A stretch of 64,000 nt of DNA from Orobanche coerulescens (lineage: Eukaryota > Streptophyta > Magnoliopsida > Lamiales > Orobanchaceae): positions 9,781,001 through 9,845,000 of the forward strand of contig CM065804.1 in NCBI GenBank assembly GCA_033398695.1, in the 5' to 3' direction. The number at the start of each line of letters is the position of its first letter. Position 1 is the first letter of the stretch. Under the pieces are notes generated by a model. The model searched no databases, had not been told where the DNA came from, and saw only the letters and a list, made by a program, of their open reading frames with translations. This document shows positions 46,052-55,603 of this stretch, piece by piece. A program made the position numbers and the translations under genes.

Positions 46052-46791
46052 TGTATGTATGTATGTATGTATGTATGTATGTATGTATGTATGTATGTAT
46101 GTGTGTGTGTGTGTATGTGTGTATAGAGATATGTATGTGTGGGTTTATATTTTATTTTGTGTGTGTTGTATATGTGTGTCCGGTGGGTGTATGTGGTCGT
46201 GTTGGGATCGTGAACGGGGAAGACGTAGATATAGATGGAGATGGTGATAATTTGGTCAATGTGCGGATTGGTGTAATTAGACCCATGGAATGAGTCCGAG
46301 TTCGGAGTTTGTATTTGGAGAAATAATCGAGTTGTGGATCCGGGTTGATTATCGTTGGTCGTTTTGATAATCAATTAATTAAGGGGCGCGATTGAGGTAA
46401 TATATTAGCCGACTAATTACCTTGAAATTATAAGATATTAAATTAGATCTTTATATTAAATTATCTATTATGTATTTTATAATAAAGTTTGGGATTTCAA
46501 TGGATCGATTGGATGAGCCGTGTTCGTCGGGTTTTCGGCATCAATTATCGAGGCAAGTGTTCTTGCCTATATGACTTATATCATGTGAATTGATGTTATG
46601 CAAAGTGTGAGTGATGGTTTACTCGTATTTATTAATCGTGTATTATAGGATTGAAATTGTTGAGATTAGTTGATTGGTTTGTATACTTGTTGATGGATAG
46701 AGGTGCGTCTAGGATGGTTAAGTTGTTGGGGTATTCGTGTCGTTAATCTTTGAATATATTGAGTGTTGAATGTGTTGCTCATGGATACCTT
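44885..46791 (+). repeat. Element A 3' LTR, first part
   Basis: It matches the 5' LTR from 22118 with the F and pogo insertions absent, so it serves as the uninterrupted reference for both. It contains microsatellites (45727-46130), including about 20 GTAT units (46021-46101), and GAGGCAAGT at 46550-46558. It is cut after ACCTT by element C. Confidence 0.88.
46021..46101 (+). repeat. (GTAT)n microsatellite in element A 3' LTR
   Basis: About 20 consecutive tetranucleotide units. The 5' LTR has about five at 31836-31858. Confidence 0.95.
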
Positions 46792-49700
46792 TGTAATATC
46801 CGGAATTTCTACTACTATTGTTTAATGTTATTTTATCCAAGTTATGTTGTACAGCGTGGAATCTGTACAATATGGATAAAATATTGGAAGGACTGAGACA
46901 TCTGTATTGGTATAATTACTGCATTTCGTTGACAGTTGTATTTGAAGATATTGTGTGTCGGGCGTAACATATGAGAATATTGTTGGAAGGAGTATACGTA
47001 TCCTATGCCGTATGTTCGTATTCTGTATGTTGAGACGTTGGACAAGAATAGCTGAAAATGGCTAAGTATAGCCTTAATAGCGCACGCTAATATTTAAGAA
47101 TAGTGCACGCTATCGTGTAGGTTTAGCGCACGCTAAAGGCAAAGGATAACGCACGCTAGTGCAGACCAGATCAGAAGGAATCTATGTGTGAACCCGACCA
47201 CTTTCGGCGCATGTGCCGACGAGGTCAACGGATGTTTGTTGTGAAGGGTTAGCGCATGCTAATGTATATTGTTAGCACACGCTAACATCAGATCGGTCCA
47301 AAGGGAATCTTATCCTTGTCAGAGCTTTCTGCGTGTGGACCCATCTTCGGAGCATACAGACAAACGAGTCAACTATGAGTAGCGCATGCTATGATCGGAC
47401 ACTAGCATACGCGAAATAGAGGCAATTACGTACGCTATTGCATGGGCATTGCATACGTAAATCATTGTACGAAGTAAGTCAGTAGCCTCTGGACCTCGAT
47501 AGTGCACGCTAACAAAGTAAGTTAGCGCATGCTAATAATGTACATTATATATATGTGCAGTTGGGCATTATTCGTCATTTCCGTCCATTTCTTCATGTGA
47601 ACCGATAGAGAGAGTTCTTAGAGAGATATTTGAAGTTCCAAAAACTGGATTATGGTGGAGTTGATCATCCATAACAATATTAAGCTTGGAAGTGATTGAG
47701 AATGGATTCAACCTTGGAAATCATACCATTCCTTCAAAGAGGTAATTACTCTTCTCCTTTAGATTTCGTTTTGGATTGAATGTTGATGTTCTTGAGTTGA
47801 TGATTATCATACAAATAAGATGATGAGCATGATTATGAGATGGATTACCGGATTATGATGATACTATTGTTGATATATGGATATTGACATGATTCTTGTG
47901 GTTTGAATTGTGTAGTTCATTTTATTGAGATAAGTTGGTTAATCCTTCTCCTCCTTTGCAGATGTTGATGTCATTGTTGATGATTACTCTCTGTAATGTT
48001 AGATTATGGAAGTGTTGTTTTGGTTCTTGGTATTCATATGTTGATATTGAGGAAGAAGATGATCTATGAATATATGACTTGGATTATGAGTTGGATGATT
48101 GTTTTTATGTTAAAGGATATCAGATTTTGTTGTTTTGATAGCTATGAACATGGTTTAGGATCACTTAGTGTTCTTGATAATCGCCATATGTTGATCGGTA
48201 CATGTAAGGCATGCATCTGCACAGCATTAGCGCACGCTAAGCTTACTGGCTAGCGCACGCTAACGAAATGACTTAGCGCACGCTACGTTAAGTGATTAAC
48301 ATGCGCTAAGGGGACAGGCAGTATAGTATATCCTGTTTCGGTTATGAATTCATGATTGTTTAAGTTGGATTGATCAGACTTGTGGTTAATCGAGATATTG
48401 TTGAGCCGTTGGGTTTGTGAATTGGTTATATCGATTGTTGATTGTTATCGATCTTGTTGTTTATCAATTATTGTAATAGGTTGAGATTATTGATTGGTGA
48501 TTAGAACCATGCTTTGCGGTCGTATTCGAGAATGTTCGTGAATTGCATTGATCGGGGCCGAGAAGCTTGTAGGCGACAGCAAGGAGTTGACAACGGCTTC
48601 ATCGGTATCGAGGCAAGTTATTACTTGTACAATTTATAATATTTAATGAATGATTTCAGTTTCATTCGTTTATAATCCGTATAGCGATGATTATAATTGT
48701 GAACTCTGGCGATTTGGATTTTATGTGGTCTTCCGATTTTTGGGAGTTAAATCATAATGTATATGATTTACATTTTATTATTGGTATACTTGGGTATCGA
48801 GGATACATTGTGATAAAGATGAAGATATGAATTATCTGCAATCCTTGATATTTTGGACTGTTGAGTATTGATGATAATGGTTCGTGATGGTTTAGACATC
48901 GAGATTGCTCTCGAAGGACTCGGGGCAAGTACTCTAATCATTTTTGTCATTTCGTGTCGAGCATGTTGTGATACATTTGTGTATTATTGTCGTCATACAT
49001 TTGTGTAATGTTGTTAATATGCATTTGTGCATTGTTGTCGTATGTCAACCTCGTGTTGGTCCTACGGGATCATCGGGGGATCTATGCTAGCGTGCGTTGG
49101 ATCATCGGACAGTTTTTTCCACCACGGTTGGTCTGACGGGATCATCGTGGGATCTAGGCAGTGAACGCTGGATCATCGGATTACCATGTGTTGTTATTGT
49201 GCATATGTATATTATGGGTTTACCATAAGTATACATTGTTGTTATTGATGTGAGCATATTGACGTTGTCATATGAGTATGCATTTGTAGGTCTTGTGTTA
49301 GGACCATGTCCGTATGTTGAGTTGATCTGATCTTGGATTAGACTGACGTGATTTCGTCGTGGCATTTCATATCTTGAGGTATGTTCCGTATTTCCTTTGG
49401 TATTTGTCTTTTGATGGACAATGGATTATCGTGTTGGGATTTGATGATGTTATCTGATGGATCGAATTGGTCAGAGCTGGTATTTTTCCGTATCATTAGT
49501 TAGTGATGATATTCTGATAATCTTGAGTATTGTTTGAGGAACAATATAGATGTTATGTTTGAGTTTATTGGTTAATCGAGATTACAAGATGTGCATTGTG
49601 ATAATGGTTATTCTGATGAGAATTATTTGAGTAAGTAAAGTTACGACGGTAAGATTACATTAGTCGTACTTTTACTTAGTGTTTCCATTGGTATGTAATT

Positions 49701-49882
49701 ATTGACGTGATGTGATGGTTATCATTGTTGAATATTATGGTTGACCCCGTCATGGGCTTTCTTTTTAGGTTCTTGGAATATCAAGCTTGTAGCGGTCGTG
49801 GAGAGATGAGCTTCCCGTAGGTTACTGGCTAGGGCATGTATTTATGTATTGAGTTTCCTGATCAGTTCGTGTATTCCGCTGC
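46792..49882 (+). repeat. Element C 5' LTR, part 1
   Basis: The U3 array is at 47080-47535, followed by a TATA-like TTATATATAT (47545-47554). A second small cluster of the same motif is at 48226-48307. GAGGCAAGT is at 48610-48618. A doubled GGTCCTACGGGATCATC/GGTCTGACGGGATCATC module is at 49049-49190. Interrupted at 49883. Confidence 0.85.
47080..47554 (+). promoter_or_regulatory. U3 core of element C 5' LTR: palindrome array and TATA box
   Basis: About 12 TTAGCGCACGCTAA-type motifs, the last about 10 bp before TTATATATAT. Copies with TAGTGCACGCTA, TAGCGCATGCTA and TAGCACACGCTA look like CpG-deaminated forms. The 3' LTR copy (61504-61975) is less mutated. Confidence 0.6.
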
Positions 49883-50261
49883 TGTAACACCCCCAAAACC
49901 GTATGGGAATATTACACGCCGTAAACCCTTTCCGCAAGGATCTACCAGGCTAAACGTCCACAAACAACCAAATGCTTGCCCGGCCAGGGTCAAACAATAT
50001 AATAATACAGACCGTTAAGGTCACTTACACATAAACACACAGACTGATGAGGTCACACAACTCTATCAACAGGACTGACTAACAACATTACCCACACAGG
50101 GGTCGAAATACAATACAGCGGAAGACTGAATCAACTCTAACAATACAACTAAACTCTACCAACTTTCAACTCTTGATTAGTATCGCAGCTCGTCATCCCC
50201 TTGTGCCAATCCTATGTTGCTCCCCGAACTGCATGTACACAGGCCTTGAGCAGGACATCCA

Positions 50262-50305
50262 CCCCCCGAATACTCGGGGGTTAGTAAAACTCCACTGTTT
50301 TACTA
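50262..50305 (-). promoter_or_regulatory. Double hairpin in element D LTR
   Basis: The element strand has TAGTAAAAC with GTTTTACTA, then CCCCCGA with TCGGGGG. Relative to element F one C-G pair is a T-A pair, so pairing is preserved. The other copy (55984-56025) has a shorter GC stem. Confidence 0.6.
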
Positions 50306-50619
50306 GTGCAAGTATCAAACCATACGAAATGTAACAAGCAAATAGCAACTACGAATTTAATACGCAAATCGATTATCAAAATGTTCCCGAGAAGTTTTAG
50401 ACTTTCGAACTCAAGTAAGAGATATTTGAAAAGGAGCACATCATCTCGGGGATTTTTAAAGCAGAAATTCTTTTGGACCTCGAGTCCTAATTTACAAAAC
50501 CTTTTCGTAAACATTAGGGCCTTAGCCCGATTCTCGTTTCAAAGCATACTAAATAATATATCATTATGAGTCCGAGATCCATATTTAAAATGTTACCCGA
50601 ACAATCACGCTACGATCAT

Positions 50620-50998
50620 TGTTCGTACACATCATGTACCGAACTCGGAGGCCTCGACGTACCTTACCCGGACCACACACACTGTTCGTACACATCATGT
50701 ACCGAACTCCGGAGGCCTCAACGGACCCTACCCGGCCACACACACTGTTCGTACACATCATGTACCGAACTCCGGAGGCCTCAACGGACCCTACCCGGCC
50801 ACAACATCGTTCGTACACATCATGTACCGAACTCCAGAGGCCTCGTCAGACCCTACCTGGATCACACACCTTGTCCGTACACGTCATGTACCGGACTCCA
50901 GAGGCCTCGTCAGACCCTACCTGGATCACACACTTTGTTCGTACACATCATGTACCGAACTCCAGAGGCCTCATCAGACCCTACCTGGAACACATACA
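50620..50998 (+). repeat. 63-bp tandem repeat, six units, in element D 3' LTR
   Basis: Units contain TCGTACACATCATGTACCGA, then ACTCCGGAGGCCTC, then a GACCCTACC segment. The 5' LTR copy is 56343-56715, also with six units. TGTACCGAACTCC units read on the opposite strand give the GGGTCTGACGAGGC module shared with element G. Confidence 0.92.
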
Positions 50999-51944
50999 CA
51001 TCGACACGACACAATTCATAATCATTAAATGTCAAGCCATTCCACATTACAATGAAATGTACAATCAAGTATGTAAACCAAAACAACACAAATATCATGA
51101 TCATCACAACGACTCTTAACCAACATAACACACATTCGGTACACAATACATTGAACAACCACGTGTACAACCATCTCATTTGTACATCGCAATCTTGCAC
51201 AAATGGCACAACGCCTAACACGGATACCAATATATCACTATTATCACAAAACCTTCAAATTTTGGAAAACACAACCAACTCAAACGGAACATATTTACGG
51301 AGGCAAGCAAAATCGTCATACATATCATACGTAATTACTAGTCACAAGATACAAGTCGTATAATAAGATACTTGCCTTAATAACTGCTACCAAACACTCC
51401 GAAGAACACGGTTCGACTGGGAAGCTCGTACCCCAAAGAAGACAACGAACGGAAGGTTCCGACTCGAGTTCTTGACAAGAATTCGACCCTAACATCATAT
51501 AATCAATAAATCATCGATCATACGAGGAAGAATAATCGTAGAACGCCCGAAAACCCCTCTATGACATTTTACCGGACACCTTCAAGGCGTCGATCAAGAA
51601 CTCGACCAAAACAACGAATCGATACGATCTAACCATGGAATAACAAGGTAAATGATACAATACATCTAAATAATCATCAATACATCACAATCCTAAGTTA
51701 AATCGGATTAAACGGACGAAATCGAACAAAATACCCAAAATCCCCAAAATTAGATTTCTAGAAAATCTGACCTGATTCGCTCGATCAAAGGATGTTATAG
51801 GACGGATTATTGATGATATGAACCTCAAAACTTCATGGATTTATTGTACAACAACATGCCTCCATGATTGATCAAGCTTCAGGCGCGGAATAGAAGAAAA
51901 CGAGTGAGAAAAAATGAGTGAAACCCGACTGCTCTGACATATTT

Positions 51945-52095
51945 ATACCCCTGCCGGACACGGCGCGACAAGCAACCGGACAGCGCCGGGTGTCTCGGCC
52001 GTGTCTCAGGCTGGTCTGGCCGACCGGCGCAAGACACGGCCCGGCGGCGCCGTTTCGTGGCCGTTCGCATGTGTCCGCCACCATGACTCGGTCGA
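51945..52095 (-). promoter_or_regulatory. U3 core of element D LTR with a different motif
   Basis: On the element strand a TATA-like GGTATAAATATG is preceded by repeated GACACGGC/GCCGTGTC strings instead of the TAGCGCACGCTA motif. The two LTR copies (here and 57660-57800) differ by many small indels while flanks are nearly identical. Confidence 0.5.
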
Positions 52096-52565
52096 TCCGA
52101 CGGTCCGAAAAATCCCGAAACTCAGACCCGAACGTAAACCGAAAGCACGGTTACGAAGTACTCGTAAATACGAATCCAAACACTGAGAGAACACCTGATT
52201 CCGACCACCCGAAGGCTCGAAATTCGACAACGGAAAGTAATCGAAAATGGCCCAAAACATCCGAAAATCACGATACGCGATCGAAACACCAAACCAAAGC
52301 TCGCAACATGAATAATAACATTAAATGAACTTACGAGAAACTCGAAACAACAGTTTCGGACGAGATTCGCAAGAATCGAACTCAAGTGCGGAAAAGTCGC
52401 CAAAAAGCACGGAACTCAACAAAACGACACCGAAACGAACTCGGATGACAAAAAGTGCAGAATTAATCATTCTCAGAATGACGAGACGGTCCCAAGCAAG
52501 TCGTCAAAACGGACCTCCGCCGAAAAAATGAAAATTACCGGAAATCCTAAATTGTGGATATTACA

Positions 52566-55500
52566 TTCTATCCTCCTTAAAAGAAGTTTCGTCCTGAAAC
52601 TTAAATCAAGTAGGGAGAAGCAATATCCAGGAAAACTCAACGAGATACACAAGAACCGAAAAAAAATCGCGCCCAACGGCGAAACGTTACAAGCAATACG
52701 AAAGAATATACAGCGTGAAAACACGCCCCACGACGACCATAACAACGCCACCGACTATGTTTCAAACAACGAGCAATTAACAACGCATCACATACTACAT
52801 CACATGCACACATTTAATAGAAGAAACGTACGCTACAACAAGTTGCACCCGACTAAAACGGCTATGCGATAGAAACAAATAGAGTATCACGATAGAAATC
52901 ATTCCGATTCTCATCAATAAGAAAATGTCTGACGTCAAAACACAAACAATTCAAGATAACGGAAAACGAGAATACCGGACATTACATTCTATCCTATTTA
53001 AAAATAAGTTTCGTCCCGAAACTTAAAATAAAACATCATGGTAGAATACAAACAAAACCAAAAAGTCCACGCAACAAATATCAACTTCTACACGAATTAC
53101 AGCACGAAGTACGATACACAACTACATCACGGGACACCACCAGGCACTCCCCGAGTAGGAACGAAAACCCAATTCCCGAACATCGTGGCAACGGTCTCAC
53201 AATGCACCGCTCGGTGACCCACTTGGCCACACCAAAGCGATTGACTAACGGTGAACGACATTTCTTCGCGATGCGAGATCGTGGCAACAACGGACAACCC
53301 CGTTCGAACAACAACGATCGAACAACAACGATCAAATAACAATGATCGAATAACAATGATCAAATAACAATGATCGAATGACAACAGTCGAACAATGACT
53401 CCGAAGTCCCCACTTCAACTCCAGACATTAAAAGAACTGGTAGAAAGTGAAAGATGTTACTTCCAAACAAGGTTCACAAGAATCGAACCGAACTCGGAAA
53501 GGTCACGATGACAAACAGGTCGATCTAAAACAAGGTCACAACCAGTTCGAATGATGCCAACTGAGACATCAAACAAGTTCAAAAAGTATCGACGAACACG
53601 TGCAAGTCGATAGAATTTAGAAGGAGAAACTGCAGAAGTCAAATATAGTACGGGTATTACATCCGACCTCTTATAAAAGAAATGTCGTCCCCGAAACTCA
53701 CAACAACGGAAACAAGGTAACAACACAAAAAGCATCCGACAGGAAAATCTCCCATGGGTCTCTCAGAGTTGATCCTGATATCTGTGCTGAAGCGCGAACT
53801 CCGAAAGTCTCAATAGCCAATTCGCAAAACTGAATTCGGTGTCCCTCGAAACGCGTCACTGACGAGGAGGACAATTTACACGTGCATGCCCCGGCACATC
53901 ACGGTTGAAATACCTCGGCTCGGCACACCGAAAATACAAATGCTAGATACAATGGGGCATAAAGTCGCAAAACAATTAAGCGGAGATGCCAACTCAGCAC
54001 AACAAAGAATCACGACGGTATCGTTCGGCGACCTCAACGGCCCGAACGATAACCAGCACCTAATTACAAACATTATGAAACAATCACACATGTACACAAA
54101 CGTACAAACCCAAGCTTCAACAGCTCACACTCGTGCGACAACACGCAAATCACCACGAGGCGATAAACAGTAAACACCAGTTCACACCTCTCACAGAGGG
54201 CTAGTACAACAAATGCGTGGCAATGCCTCGACGTTCATGCCACCAATTCGATCATACTCGGGAGCAAACATCATAACGACAACGCGAACATCATACATAC
54301 ATACCCAGCCCTCAAACGGGAATGGATAGGTTTTAAAAACGAAAACCTCCTTTTGAAAATAATTTTGGAAACACCGATTGATCTTGAGTATCACCCTTCA
54401 ATAACAATACAATCGTGAAACATCGTCATCGAGACTTTGGAAACTATTTCGCATTCGATAAAAATGAGGACAATTTCTTTTCGTGAAAAACTTTCGGAAG
54501 TATTCGACCCTCGGGTCTAAGTAAAAGTGTTTCTAAAACATTGAAAAATATCTCAAAACATTTTGGTCCTCGAGGTAGAAGAATCTTGAAACATATTGTG
54601 GCACCTTGGATGTACCACAAGAGAATAATTCATTTTAAAAGGACGTCTCGAAATTTATTTTCTAAGGTACTCAAAGTTTTCAAAGATAATTCAATGGGCT
54701 AGAATGCCCAAAAATTTCAGATAATTACACGGAACATTATAGCGCCGTGGGTCCCACGCCGGAACCCACCAGGCTAAAAACCATTTACAAAACGCCAAAA
54801 AGGTCGATGACGGTAATATTTTACAATGTCCGAAGTATTTCAAAACACATTTTTCAAATACCGCCTGATTGTGTCATTTGAAAATACATGACCCATTTGT
54901 CAAAATTTAACAAATTTTAAAAATCCATATAAACCATGGTTTGACCGCACCACCAAAATATTTTCCAAAAATCGATTTCTACAAAATTCTCAAACTGTAA
55001 AGTCCTTCAGAAAACACTCTCAAACTTACCCATAGCGGACAAAAATTACAACCTTCCAAAAACAGTCAGATTTAAAACCACATACTCAAATGGCAATCAG
55101 GGTCGCCAATTCAATCAAATGCATCTCGTGGTATCAAGTTTAAACACACAGCAAAATAATTTATCGGAGTTTCTCACAAACTTTACCGTAAAACCCATCA
55201 AGGTTCACAACTTTCACACCATACCAACCCACATGGTGGTTCAAGGGCCAAACATCAATACTTCCAGTTCTATACACCTACGGCGTATCCAAGTATTGAA
55301 TACAACTTCATTGCACGACACCGCGTAAAAAAAATTTATGCACTACAAATATCACACATAAATGAAATCATGAACACACATATTATGCATAAAAGAGGAG
55401 ACTTACGTCCACAGGCCGCACGGAGATGACGGTGGCCCACGATACTAATCTCATTCGACAACATATCCAACGCGTTGTGACTACGCACAACTCAACTTGT

Positions 55501-55603
55501 CACCTGACGACTCGAACGACAAGACAACAAATTACTCGACAAATCACGACTCGACTCGACCCGACAGTCTAGGTTTCCGCAAGCTAATCTCCGATACCAT
55601 AAA
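52566..55603 (-). other. Internal region of element D (non-coding)
   Basis: No Gag or Pol motif was found. The polypurine junction at 52566 is followed by two more junction-like copies near 52978-53025 and 53652-53700, each with an ATTACA then a TTTCGTCCCGAAACT-type string. The part 54180-54850 is shared with element F and includes a U5-type stem (54747-54769). A donor-like GTAAGT is at 55406-55401 and the primer site at 55588-55599. Confidence 0.75.
55588..55599 (-). other. Primer binding site of element D (diverged)
   Basis: The reverse complement is TGGTATCGGAGA, two changes from TGGTATCAGAGC, four bases from the LTR. Confidence 0.75.

Larger units (their letters stand above)
49883..52565 (-). 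repeat. 3' LTR of element D
   Basis: On the element strand it begins TGTAATATCCACAATTTAGG and ends GGGGGTGTTACA. The first 320 bp and the last 100 bp resemble element F, but the U3 core and repeat module differ. It carries six units of about 63 bp (50620-50998), a double hairpin (50262-50305) and a U5 stem (49921-49945). Confidence 0.92.

Noticed and set aside
45352..46374. A 313-codon plus-strand ORF and a 161-codon minus-strand ORF
   Set aside because: Both run through the element A LTR and its microsatellites. The 5' LTR copy does not keep the same reading.
50566..51119. ORFs of 130-166 codons with SYTSCTEL-type repeats, and apparent array of short repeats
   Set aside because: The 63-bp LTR tandem repeat produces the ORFs. 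Units are contiguous without unique spacers, so this is not a CRISPR-like array.
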